A stretch of 63,391 nucleotides of DNA from Akkermansiaceae bacterium (GTDB lineage: Bacteria > Verrucomicrobiota > Verrucomicrobiia > Verrucomicrobiales > Akkermansiaceae). Positions 43,058 through 51,629 of the stretch are shown one piece after another. The DNA is taken from contig CAIKHZ010000252.1 in assembly GCA_903827375.1 (NCBI GenBank), positions 1-63,391 of the forward strand, in the 5' to 3' direction. The translations under genes and the position numbers were made by a program. The notes beneath the pieces are model-generated. The model did not search any database and was not told the origin of the DNA. It saw only the letters and a list, made by a program, of their open reading frames with translations. Each line of letters starts with the position of its first letter. The first letter of the stretch is position 1.

Positions 43058-44272
43058 TCATTCATGCCTCAAAGCATCGATGGGGTTAAGACGTGCTGCG
43101 CCGCGTGCAGGCGTGTAGCCGAAGATGACGCCGACGGCGGCGGAGAAAAGGAAGGCGATAAGATTGATCTGCAAGTTGAAATTGAACGGGACCGAGATGA
43201 TCCGCGCAAGGCTAGCACAGAGGGCGATCGCGAGCAGGATACCGACGAGACCGCCGACGCACGATAGCGTAACAGCTTCTACCAGAAACTGGAGCAGAAC
43301 CTCCCGGGCGGTGGCCCCGATGGCGAGACGGATGCCAATCTCGCGGGTTCGCTCTGTTACGGAAACGAGCATGATGTTCATGATTCCGATCCCGCCGACG
43401 AGCAGCGATACGCCAGCGACTGCGGCGAGGAGCATCGTCATGAGTTGGGTGGTTGACCCGAGAGTTTCGGCGATCTGGCGCGTGTCAAAGATGTTGAAGT
43501 TGTTGTCTTGGTTGCTCTGCAGGTTGCGGCGTTGGCGCATGAGAGTGGTGATCTCGGCAATGAGCGCAATGCTATCCGTTCCGTCGTGCGCGGAGATGGA
43601 GATCTGGCTAATGTCATGCGATGATGTTTTGCCAATCATTCGCCGTTGCAGCGCGGAGAGCGGCACGATGATCGTGTCATCCTGGTCGCCCATGCCAGCC
43701 TGGCCTTTGGTGGCGAGCAGGCCGATGACTTCGCACGATGCGCGGCCAATGCGAATCTTCTCGCCGATGGGATTTCCCGTGTCGAAGAGTTCCTTGCGGA
43801 CGGTGTTGCCGATGACGCAGACCGCGCTACCAGAACGGAGGTCGGCTTCATTGAAAAAACGACCATCGGCTAGATTCCACTTGCTGATTTGAAAATAGAT
43901 AGGCGTGGTGCCGGTGACCGTGGAGCTGCGCGCATTGTGCAGGTAGATCGTGCTCAGCGAGGCTGTGCGCACCGGTGCAATGGCGGCGATGCTGGCAATC
44001 TGCTCGCCAAGGCAATCCGCATCCTTCTCGGTGAAATTCGGCACACCGGCCGAAGCCGAACGCGAGCCGAAACCCGCGCCGGGACGCAGCGTTAGGAGAT
44101 TGCTGCCCAAGCTGGATATCTGGGCCTTCACGGCGATCGTCGCACCTTGCCCGAGCGTAACCATGGTGATGATGGCCGCCACTCCAATGAAAATTCCAAG
44201 GACAGTTAGAAAGGCCCGCGTGGGATTGCGACCGATCTCGCGCACTGCGATGGCAAAGGCGTTCCAAATCAT
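43058..44272 (-). CDS. MacB-type ABC permease
   Basis: A 404-residue FtsX/MacB-like permease: first helix AFLTVLGIFIGVAAIITMVT, the MacB_PCD periplasmic domain (about 45-270, with TVRKELFDTGNPIGEKIRIG) and three C-terminal helices with MNIMLVSVTERTREIGIRLA, ending RLNPIDALRHE. It works with the ATPase encoded upstream (4-bp ATGA overlap), an HlyD-like adaptor and an outer-membrane factor, giving a complete tripartite efflux or export machine. Last gene of that operon. Confidence 0.92.
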   Translation of the reverse strand: MIWNAFAIAVREIGRNPTRAFLTVLGIFIGVAAIITMVTLGQGATIAVKAQISSLGSNLLTLRPGAGFGSRSASAGVPNFTEKDADCLGEQIASIAAIAPVRTASLSTIYLHNARSSTVTGTTPIYFQISKWNLADGRFFNEADLRSGSAVCVIGNTVRKELFDTGNPIGEKIRIGRASCEVIGLLATKGQAGMGDQDDTIIVPLSALQRRMIGKTSSHDISQISISAHDGTDSIALIAEITTLMRQRRNLQSNQDNNFNIFDTRQIAETLGSTTQLMTMLLAAVAGVSLLVGGIGIMNIMLVSVTERTREIGIRLAIGATAREVLLQFLVEAVTLSCVGGLVGILLAIALCASLARIISVPFNFNLQINLIAFLFSAAVGVIFGYTPARGAARLNPIDALRHE

Positions 44273-44976
44273 ACACTGGGTTTGGTGTCGGATTCGATGA
44301 TGCCGTCTTTGATGACGATTTTGCGCCTTGCTGATGCAGCCACTTCGTCATCGTGAGTCACCATGAGCACGGTGATCCCACGGTCCACGTTGAGCCGGGT
44401 GAGGATTTCCATGACTTCGCGGGTGGTCACGGAATCCAAATTGCCTGTGGGCTCATCGGCGAAGAGCGTGCTCGGTTCGGTGACAATGGCCCGTGCAATG
44501 GCGACACGCTGTTGCTGGCCGCCGGAGAGTTCACCTGGGGTGCTGGCGAATTTCGTCGGAAGTCCCACCGAGGTGAGCGCCGCGAACGCCTTTTCGTGGC
44601 GGACCTTTCGCGATATGCCTCGGTAGAGTAAGGGCAACTCTACGTTCTCCTGAGCGCTGGTTCTTGCGAGCAAGTTGAAACCTTGAAAGATGAAGCCGAG
44701 GGCATAGCGGCGAAGCAGCGAGCGTTCTTCGGAGGTGAGGGTTTCCACCTCGATGCCTTCGTATATGTAGCTGCCGCTCGTCGGAGTATCAAGACAGCCT
44801 AGCACATTCATGAGAGTGGATTTTCCCGATCCACTCGGCCCCATGATGGCGACGAACTCACCACGCTGAATAGTTAGATTGATGCCCTTTAGCGCTTGAA
44901 ACGCTGCGTCACCGATGCCATACGTTTTTGTTAATCGCCGCACTTCAAGTAATGGAAATTGAGAGATTGCGTTCAT
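44269..44976 (-). CDS. MacB/LolD-type ABC ATPase
   Basis: A 235-residue ATPase: Walker A MGPSGSGKST, Q-loop FIFQGFNLLARTSAQENVEL, signature LSGGQQQRVAIARAI, Walker [15 protein letters not shown]-loop VTHDDE. Unlike E. coli MacB, where ATPase and permease are fused, they are separate here. Both ends overlap its neighbours by 4 bp, so translation is coupled across the operon. Confidence 0.93.
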   Translation of the reverse strand: MNAISQFPLLEVRRLTKTYGIGDAAFQALKGINLTIQRGEFVAIMGPSGSGKSTLMNVLGCLDTPTSGSYIYEGIEVETLTSEERSLLRRYALGFIFQGFNLLARTSAQENVELPLLYRGISRKVRHEKAFAALTSVGLPTKFASTPGELSGGQQQRVAIARAIVTEPSTLFADEPTGNLDSVTTREVMEILTRLNVDRGITVLMVTHDDEVAASARRKIVIKDGIIESDTKPSV

Positions 44977-46307
44977 GCAGGGGGCGTATTGGCGCGGGTG
45001 ATGATGAGCAGGCCCTCGACGAGACCCTCGCCGGAGATTTCTGTGTAGCGTCCGTCGCTCAGTCCGATCTTCACGTCGATAGATTCCGCGCGGCCATTGC
45101 GCAGTACCCAGACGTGCTCGGTGCCGACACCTGGCTTTGCATTGGAGTTCGCGGTTTCCGGCCGACTTCTATTTCTCGTTGGCATGGGAATTAGATTTTG
45201 CACAAAGGATTTCTTCGTCGTGGGGGTCGATGCAGAGGTGGCTGCGGGCGAAAAGCGCAGCGCTGCTGTTGGGACTAGGAAGACGTTCTTACTTTCCGCC
45301 ACGCGGATGTCGGCGGTGGCGGTCATGCCGGGGCGCAGGCTGAGGTCGTCGTTGCTGACTTCCAGATCGGCCTCGTATGTCACCACGTTCTGCGTGACTG
45401 TGGAGCCGTAGGAAACGACGGTAACCACGGCGTCGTAGGTTCGATCGGGCCAGGCATCCACGGTGAAGGAGGATTTCTGTCCACTCGCGACGCGGCCGAT
45501 ATCTGCCTCGGCGATTGCAACCTCCAACTTCATCTTTTCCAGCTTCTCCGCGATGACGAATAACTGTGGCGCGGTAAAGCTCGCCGCGACCGTTTGTCCG
45601 GGCTCAATGGTTCGTGTGAGTACCACACCGTCAATCGGCGATTTGATAGTGGTCTTGGTGAGGTCATTTTCGTTGACCAGTACCTGAGCTTGGGTTTGCG
45701 CGACCTGTGCCTCGGCACTTTGCAAATTGGCTCGTGCGCGGTCCGTTGCCGCCACGGCTGTGTCGATGTCCAATTTTGCAGGCACTTTTCCGCTACTGAT
45801 GCGCTGGAGTTCCTGCTGACGGGCGAGCGCCGTCTGGGTTTCCTTCACCGTGGCCTGGGATTGTGCGACCAAAGCCAGAGCGGCTTTCACTGCGGCGCGG
45901 CTGATATCCGTTTGCTGGGTGAGTTTGGCGTTATCGAGTTTGGCGAGCGCTTGCCCTTTGGTCACATGGTGGTTGAAATCGACATAGACCTCCAACGTGG
46001 TGCCTGAGAGTTCGCTGCCGATGATGACCTCGTTAGTCGGAAAAAGGTTACCTGTTGCTGTAATAGTTAGGTTTACATCACCGCGATGGAGTGCTTCGGT
46101 TGCGTAGGCTGGCAACTGTTTTTTTGCCTTCTCGATTTGTCGCCACCACAACCCACCGGTGATTGCCAGAAGGGCGGTTGTTAGGACGATGAACCAACGC
46201 CATTTGGAATGCTTGGATGGTCCTCCGGCCTTGACTGCTTCGGCGAGGTCGATAGGTGCCAGGGTGTCGGCAGCTTGCATGGTTGGAGTGGGGAGTGAAG
46301 GATTCAT
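44973..46307 (-). CDS. MacA/HlyD-type periplasmic adaptor
   Basis: A 444-residue membrane-fusion protein from ATG 46307, which overlaps the stop of the outer-membrane factor by 4 bp. One N-terminal membrane helix (FIVLTTALLAITGGLWW) precedes a barrel-sandwich region (GDVNLTITATGNLFPTNEV, YVDFNHHVTKGQALAKLDN), a long alpha-helical hairpin rich in Gln and Ala, and beta-barrel domains (AEADIGRVASGQKSSFTVDA, LRPGMTATADIRV). Near the C-terminus is a low-complexity insert (ATSASTPTTKKS...RNRSRPETANSNAK). It bridges the MacB-like permease and the TolC-like factor. Confidence 0.92.
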   Translation of the reverse strand: MNPSLPTPTMQAADTLAPIDLAEAVKAGGPSKHSKWRWFIVLTTALLAITGGLWWRQIEKAKKQLPAYATEALHRGDVNLTITATGNLFPTNEVIIGSELSGTTLEVYVDFNHHVTKGQALAKLDNAKLTQQTDISRAAVKAALALVAQSQATVKETQTALARQQELQRISSGKVPAKLDIDTAVAATDRARANLQSAEAQVAQTQAQVLVNENDLTKTTIKSPIDGVVLTRTIEPGQTVAASFTAPQLFVIAEKLEKMKLEVAIAEADIGRVASGQKSSFTVDAWPDRTYDAVVTVVSYGSTVTQNVVTYEADLEVSNDDLSLRPGMTATADIRVAESKNVFLVPTAALRFSPAATSASTPTTKKSFVQNLIPMPTRNRSRPETANSNAKPGVGTEHVWVLRNGRAESIDVKIGLSDGRYTEISGEGLVEGLLIITRANTPPA

Positions 46308-47719
46308 GGATGGGACCAACCGCCTCCGAGGGCTTTGTAGAGCTGAATGCACGCATTTGCTCGCTGGGTTGTTGCAATGACATTCTGATCCTCGAGGGTC
46401 AGAAGCGTTCGCTGTGTGTCAAGGGAAACCAAAAGAGATACTTGTCCCGCTTGGTACTGAATTCCTGATAGAGTGGCGGCCTCCCGGGCTGCCGCGATTG
46501 CTTTTGTCAAAATGTCTAATTTCTCATTGTAACGCCGGATGGCAATCAGAGCATTTTCCCCTTCCGACACTGCGGTAAGGACTGTGGCTTCGTACGCAAT
46601 GACCGATTGATTCTCCAATTCGCTTTGGATTGCTATCTGGTTTCGGATGCGTCCGGCATCGACGAGGGGCGCGGCCAGACTGCCTAGCACGCTTGCCGCC
46701 GTGGTTTCTGGAGAGAAGAGGCGTCCGGCTCTCAATGCCTCGAGGCCAAGGGATCCGCTGAGCGAGAGCGATGGCAGCCGCTGCTGCTTCGCCGCGTTTG
46801 TTCTGGCAAACGCGGCCTCCACCTGATGCTCCGCTGCTCTAACATCCGGCCGTCGGCGCAGGGCTTCCGCCGGAATCCCCACAGCGATATCCAGTCGTGC
46901 CTTTGGTACATTTCGCGGCTTGGCCAGCAAGGAGTCGAGCGTTCCTGGTAGGCGTCCTGAGAGCCGTGTGAGCTGATTGCGGGTTTGAGCGATGGTCAAT
47001 TGAAGCTCAGGTATTGAAGCACGCGCCTGTTCGAAAGCGCTGATGGATTGTTGCGTATCGAGGCCGCTGCCGGTACCCGATTGCTCGCGCCATTGAGTGA
47101 GCTGAACGGTTTCGTGGCGCGTGCCGAGACTGTGCCGCACCACCACCAACTCAGCTTCTGCTGAACGCAATGCCACATAGGCCGTGGCCACTTCCGCAGC
47201 CAGCGACACTTGTGCGCCGTAGAATTTCTCCTCGTTCTGCGCCAGGTCCTCCGAAGCAGCCTTGAGCGTCTGAGTTTGGCGGCCAAACAAATCCACCTGC
47301 CAGCTCGCATCCAGTGAAACATGGTAGCTTTCGCTCGCCGTTGTGACATGCGTCGTCCGGTTGCTCGCCCTTGCGCCGGTGCCGGAGGCATTTGCCGTGA
47401 GTTGCGGGAAGAGAGCCGCTTTTTCAACATTTCGCCGCGCACGATATTCCGAGATCCTCGACAATGCAGTGCGCACGTCTGTGCTGGAGACCAGTGCGAC
47501 TTCGACCAACTCATTGAGCACTGGATCATGGAACTGTTTCCACCACATTGCCAGTGAGGCGGCATCCAGTGGCTTGGAAGAAACCGGATGATGCTGCCAG
47601 CGAGCGGGGATCATGATACTGCCTATTTGGGCATCCCTGCCATCTGTGGCTACACAAGACGGAAGCCACAGAATGATGCCTGAGAGCAACAGGCGTGAGG
47701 AGATGTAGTTATTGATCAT
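46304..47719 (-). CDS. NodT-family outer-membrane efflux lipoprotein (TolC-like)
   Basis: A 471-residue outer-membrane factor. N-terminal lipobox LPSC (Cys22); then the duplicated OEP domains with WWKQFHDPVLNELVE, SLDASWQVDLFGRQTQTLKA, the second-repeat GIPAEALRRRPDVRAAEHQV and a final SLDTQRTLLTLEDQ helix. First gene of the tripartite operon OMF-adaptor-ATPase-permease, preceded by motif copy 11. The unusual order, with the outer-membrane factor first, is consistent over the whole coupled operon. Confidence 0.93.
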   Translation of the reverse strand: MINNYISSRLLLSGIILWLPSCVATDGRDAQIGSIMIPARWQHHPVSSKPLDAASLAMWWKQFHDPVLNELVEVALVSSTDVRTALSRISEYRARRNVEKAALFPQLTANASGTGARASNRTTHVTTASESYHVSLDASWQVDLFGRQTQTLKAASEDLAQNEEKFYGAQVSLAAEVATAYVALRSAEAELVVVRHSLGTRHETVQLTQWREQSGTGSGLDTQQSISAFEQARASIPELQLTIAQTRNQLTRLSGRLPGTLDSLLAKPRNVPKARLDIAVGIPAEALRRRPDVRAAEHQVEAAFARTNAAKQQRLPSLSLSGSLGLEALRAGRLFSPETTAASVLGSLAAPLVDAGRIRNQIAIQSELENQSVIAYEATVLTAVSEGENALIAIRRYNEKLDILTKAIAAAREAATLSGIQYQAGQVSLLVSLDTQRTLLTLEDQNVIATTQRANACIQLYKALGGGWSHP

Positions 47720-47781
47720 TCAGTTATGCATCGTCATAGTTCTTTTGCACTCCTAAACCTAAGGCCAGGAGCGCCGTCCTG

Positions 47782-47800
47782 CCATGGGGTATATCCCTAC
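47782..47800 (-). promoter_or_regulatory. dyad motif copy 11 (efflux operon)
   Basis: Minus strand GTAGGG ATAT ACCCCATGG, with TTAGGT at 47757-47762 at the -10 position. The next 50 bp share CCTTAGGTT and CAAAAGAACTATGA with the region after copy 3. Confidence 0.88.
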
Positions 47801-47810
47801 TTGGGACAAA

Positions 47811-48392
47811 CTATGGGTGCTTGTTGGCAACGATCTGGCGGGCGAGGGATTCGAGGGCACGGTTCATGGCGATGATGCGGCAGGCCGAAGAATCCGTGGT
47901 TGAGGGGATTGGGAGTTCGATGCGGAAGAAGTGGGCTGGAATTGGCTTGCCGTTGACCGGTTGGAGTTTCCATGTCCCTTTTAAGATCAACGTGTTGGTT
48001 CCGCCAGGATCGAATTGGGTGATGTCGAGTTCGAGCAGGGTGGGGTAGTCAAGGGTGGTGAAATTCTCCACGGGCCGGATGTTCATGGAGCCGGTGAGGT
48101 GGCTGAGATTGGTGGCTGTAACGCGGGAGATAGCCACGTCTAGCGATTCTGCCCACAAGTCAAGTTCACTCAGCACGAGCTCATCCCCCTTGCGGGTGAC
48201 GAGTTGCTGGCGGTCGAGATACCCGGGGATCGAAGGGCGTTTGATGGCGATGGTTGGCACTGAAGATGTTAGAGATCGCTCGACCACGAGGGGATCAAGC
48301 ACGTGGTGGACGGCTTGGTCCTTAACGGGTTGGAGAACGCCGCAACTGCTTAGGATCAACAACAGGGATGGCAGGGTATGATGGAGTTTCAC
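47811..48392 (-). CDS. PqiC/DUF330-like ABC transport auxiliary lipoprotein
   Basis: A 193-residue lipoprotein (lipobox LSSC, Cys17) with the pattern HHVLDPLVVERS, IAIKRPSIPGYLDRQQLVTR and ELDLWAESLDVAISRV of the PqiC/MlaA-associated auxiliary lipoproteins. It is the last gene of an MCE operon and overlaps the MlaD-like gene by 4 bp. PqiC sits in the outer membrane and receives the MCE tunnel, so this protein probably docks the MlaD-like protein there. Confidence 0.82.
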   Translation of the reverse strand: MKLHHTLPSLLLILSSCGVLQPVKDQAVHHVLDPLVVERSLTSSVPTIAIKRPSIPGYLDRQQLVTRKGDELVLSELDLWAESLDVAISRVTATNLSHLTGSMNIRPVENFTTLDYPTLLELDITQFDPGGTNTLILKGTWKLQPVNGKPIPAHFFRIELPIPSTTDSSACRIIAMNRALESLARQIVANKHP

Positions 48393-49399
48393 GGTGTGTG
48401 GCTCTTGCCGCTGAGGAGGGCGTTTGGGTTGCGTTTGAGATCGTTGGCGAGGTCCTTGAGGGCTCGGGTGGCTCGTTCGGTTTCATTCATTAGGTTCTGC
48501 ATGCGCAACAGAACGGGGGATCGGGGGTTGGCCATCTTTGAAACATCCGCCGCCGCCACGTCGATTTTGGCCAGCCCCGCATTGGCCTGCTGGATGACTT
48601 TTTCCACATCCTGCAACAGTGGATCAATCCCTTGGTTGGCCCTCTTTGCCAGTGTGTCAATCTGCGTGATGGCATCGTCAAGATGGTCAATTGATTTCGT
48701 TAGTTTATCATTTCTGGTGAGAGTTCGGACGTCTTCGGTGATGTCCACGAGGTTGGCGCTTATATGCTTCATATTGAGGGCAGTGATCTGGGTTTTGGCG
48801 CTGGTAAGCACATCACGAAGTTCATTCATCACGCTGGCGATATCCAGGCTGTTGAACTTCTTGAGCCCATCCGCAATGCCGGCAATGAGTTCATCCATTT
48901 GGGTGCCAATGGTGGGCACTGTCGGATAGAGTGGTTTGCTGTCTGGCTGATAAGTGAAGCTTTCAAGCCCGGGTACGATGTCAAATTCGATGTAAAGTTG
49001 TCCGGTGAGCAGGCTTTGTTGTTTCATTCGAGCACGCAGGCCCTCGCTAACGGCTTGTTTCACTCCGGCCTCCGAGGCCAAGTCGATGGCGGGGGCTGAT
49101 GTCGAGCCGACGGCAGCCAGGTCCTTTTGGGAGAGTTGGACGACGACGGGGATGATCTTGCGGTTGAGTTTGCGATCAATGAGCACTTTGATGGAAGCGA
49201 CGCGGCCGATGCGGACGCCGCCGAAGCGGACTTCTGAGCCGACGAGCAGGCCGTTGGCGCTGGAGTCAAAATAGAGCAAGATGTTGCTAGATTTCTCGAA
49301 AAACTTGCTTGCACCAAACAGCAGGAGCCCTGCGGCGGCGAGAAGAAGACCGACGAGGGTGAAGATTCCAATGAGGGTGGGGCTGGCTTTTTGGCTCAT
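48389..49399 (-). CDS. MlaD-like MCE domain protein
   Basis: A 336-residue protein with one N-terminal helix (LIGIFTLVGLLLAAAGLLLFG), a single MCE domain (about 35-125, SSANGLLVGSEVRFGGVRIG) and a long C-terminal helical region (about 160-330) that may form a needle-like tunnel as in larger MCE proteins, longer than E. coli MlaD (183 residues). It carries lipids across the periplasm with the MlaE/MlaF-type transporter encoded upstream. Confidence 0.9.
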   Translation of the reverse strand: MSQKASPTLIGIFTLVGLLLAAAGLLLFGASKFFEKSSNILLYFDSSANGLLVGSEVRFGGVRIGRVASIKVLIDRKLNRKIIPVVVQLSQKDLAAVGSTSAPAIDLASEAGVKQAVSEGLRARMKQQSLLTGQLYIEFDIVPGLESFTYQPDSKPLYPTVPTIGTQMDELIAGIADGLKKFNSLDIASVMNELRDVLTSAKTQITALNMKHISANLVDITEDVRTLTRNDKLTKSIDHLDDAITQIDTLAKRANQGIDPLLQDVEKVIQQANAGLAKIDVAAADVSKMANPRSPVLLRMQNLMNETERATRALKDLANDLKRNPNALLSGKSHTP

Positions 49400-50178
49400 C
49401 GTGGTGAGGTGGGTTGAGTTCCGCGGTTCAGAAAGAGGCGTACGGCGGGATTTTCCGAGTGATCGCGGAGGTCGCAGGGGTTGCCAAGGGCTCCCTGAGA
49501 GTGGGTGGCGGAATCAAGAAAAATTGCTCTGTTAGATATATTGAAAATACTGGCCAGTTCGTGGGTGACGATGACGATGGTGGAGCCTTGGCTGTCGCGC
49601 AGTCGGAGGATGAGGTCATCGAGGCGCCGGGAGCTGAGTGGGTCGAGTCCGGCACCGGGTTCATCCAAAAAGAGCAGGTCAGGGTCCCTTGCCATGGCTC
49701 GGGCAATGCCGGCACGTTTCTTCATGCCACCGCTAATCTGAGACGGGTAGTAGTTCTCATAGCCGGCGAGTCCGACGAGTGCGAGCTTGTAGGCAACGAG
49801 GTCGCGCAACGTCTTTGGCGGGATTTTTCCGGACTCTTCCAAGGGCACTGAGATATTTTCACCCAAGGTGAGAGATGACCAAAGTGCGCCGGATTGATAC
49901 ATGACGCCAAAGCGCCGGACGGTATCGGTTCTCTCGGCTGGATCGGCGGCAGTGAAATTCTTGCCGTCAAAGGAGATCGAGCCTTTGGCTGGCTCCAACA
50001 GGCCGATGAGATGGCGCAAGAGGGTGCTTTTGCCACAACCGCTGCCGCCCATGATCACGAAGATATCCTTGTCGAAGATCTCGAAGTCAAGGTCGTGCAT
50101 CACCACCTGGGTGCCATAGGTCATGGTCAGCCCCTTGACGGTGACCTTGGCTGCAGTTAGCTCGGGTGTGGCACTCAT
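49396..50178 (-). CDS. MlaF-like ABC ATPase
   Basis: A 260-residue ATPase: Walker A MGGSGCGKST, Q-loop VMYQSGALWSSLTLGENISV, signature ISGGMKKRAGIARAM, Walker B LLFLDEPGAGLDPLSS. The SGALWSSLT and GGMKKRAGIAR elements are specific to the Mla/MCE group. Its stop overlaps the MlaD-like gene by 4 bp. Confidence 0.94.
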   Translation of the reverse strand: MSATPELTAAKVTVKGLTMTYGTQVVMHDLDFEIFDKDIFVIMGGSGCGKSTLLRHLIGLLEPAKGSISFDGKNFTAADPAERTDTVRRFGVMYQSGALWSSLTLGENISVPLEESGKIPPKTLRDLVAYKLALVGLAGYENYYPSQISGGMKKRAGIARAMARDPDLLFLDEPGAGLDPLSSRRLDDLILRLRDSQGSTIVIVTHELASIFNISNRAIFLDSATHSQGALGNPCDLRDHSENPAVRLFLNRGTQPTSPR

Positions 50179-50180
50179 GG

Positions 50181-51317
50181 CTAGATATGAAGCAGGGTAA
50201 AAATGGCGGCGAAGGCGGAGTCGAGCACAATGACGGAGGTAATGGCAGTGACCACGGCGCGGGTGGTCGCCTGGCCGACTGCGGCAGTGGAATTGCCGGC
50301 CTGCATGCCCTGCCTACAGCTGCCGATGGCGATGATTGCACCGAAGAAGACGCTTTTGATAACGCCGAGGGATGAAGCTGTGAGGGTGACGGCGGCGAGG
50401 GTTTCAGTCCAATAAAGCACCGGTGGGATGCCAACGAAGTAACCCACGAGCATGCCGCCGAGGATGCCGGCGAAATTTGCGTAGATGGTCAGCAGTGGCA
50501 TCATCACCAGGAGGGAAAGGAGTCGTGGCAGGACGAGGAAATCAAACGGGTTGAAGCCAAAGGTGCGGAGTGCGTCGATTTCCTCGTTGGCCTTCATACT
50601 GCCGAGGTGGGCGGCGAATGCAGCCCCGGTGCGCCCACTCATGATGATGGCGGTCATCATCACGCCCATTTCGCGCACCATGGCGATGCCCACGAGATCT
50701 GCCACAAACAGATTGGCACCGAAGTTGGCGAGTTGCACATTTCCCACGAAGGCCAGAATCACGCCAATTAGAAAACTGATCAGTGAAACGATCGGCAAGG
50801 CTTGCACACCGCATTCCTGTAGCGTCAACCAGAAATCCTTGCGCCGGAAAATTGCCCGGCCGGTAACTAAGCGGCCTAACGATAGCATGGTCTCGCCAGT
50901 GAATTTAACGAGGGCTTTGCCATTCGTCCAAACGACAAGGGTGAGATTGCCCAGCTTGTAGATCTCTGAGGATGAGTCGGACGGCGTCTGGGGTTCGCTT
51001 TCCTCCGACACGGCCAGCGCAAGTTCCAACAGAGCACGCAAATTGACTGGCAAACCATCGAAGGCTGGGGATGGCGGCTTGTCTGGGGTGGCATCGGTGA
51101 CGGCGCGGATATGCGCGAGAAGGAAGGCCGGCAGGGTGGAATCGAAACAGGCATGAGCATCCATTTGATAATGGTCGGGGCATTGATTGGGTGTTGCTCC
51201 AGTGACTTCCAAGGCTGGCCCCTCGCGGTGCCAGTTCCCGGTAAGCTCAAGGGTGCAACTATCCCCATGCTGGTGCCAGATCGCCCGTGGCGGCGAAGAA
51301 TCAACGGCGGCCGTCAT
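50181..51317 (-). CDS. MlaE-like permease with N-terminal STAS-like domain
   Basis: A 378-residue MCE-system permease. The C-terminal 230 residues are MlaE-like (RKDFWLTLQECGVQALPIVS, EMGVMMTAIIMSGRTGAAFAAHLGSMKANEEIDAL split over residues 215-260, then FDFLVLPRLLS). The first 120 residues are soluble and begin WHQHGDSCTLELTGNWH, resembling a STAS domain (the MlaB role) fused to the permease. Heads the operon MlaE-MlaF-MlaD-PqiC and has motif copy 12 32 bp upstream. Confidence 0.9.
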   Translation of the reverse strand: MTAAVDSSPPRAIWHQHGDSCTLELTGNWHREGPALEVTGATPNQCPDHYQMDAHACFDSTLPAFLLAHIRAVTDATPDKPPSPAFDGLPVNLRALLELALAVSEESEPQTPSDSSSEIYKLGNLTLVVWTNGKALVKFTGETMLSLGRLVTGRAIFRRKDFWLTLQECGVQALPIVSLISFLIGVILAFVGNVQLANFGANLFVADLVGIAMVREMGVMMTAIIMSGRTGAAFAAHLGSMKANEEIDALRTFGFNPFDFLVLPRLLSLLVMMPLLTIYANFAGILGGMLVGYFVGIPPVLYWTETLAAVTLTASSLGVIKSVFFGAIIAIGSCRQGMQAGNSTAAVGQATTRAVVTAITSVIVLDSAFAAIFTLLHI

Positions 51318-51348
51318 GGATCAGGATTGCATGCAGATACTTGCCCGG

Positions 51349-51368
51349 CTATGGGGTATTTACCCCAC
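51349..51368 (-). promoter_or_regulatory. dyad motif copy 12, 5-bp spacer (MCE operon)
   Basis: Minus strand GTGGGG TAAAT ACCCCATAG. Spacer is one longer than usual and the -10 is weak (AATCCT). The motif lies so close to ATG 51317 that transcription from it would start at or inside the first codons, so an internal start or a different use is possible. Confidence 0.6.
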
Positions 51369-51629
51369 GATGACTTACGAGCGGGCCGGCGTTGCTGAAC
51401 TCTTGCCCGGGTAAATTTCCAACGTTGAAGGACTCGTTTCAAACACACAACCTCATTCCTTCGCCACCAGGAAGCATGTTAGAACCAGTTGTCAAAAAAT
51501 AATCCTTGTGCTGCCGGGAGATTTCACCACTAGATGGCCGCGTTACATCCCAAATCCGCTGGGTCATTGACGGTCAGCGTGCCGAAGACCGCGCAGAAAT
51601 CATCGCAACAACCCCCGCAACCCGCTACT

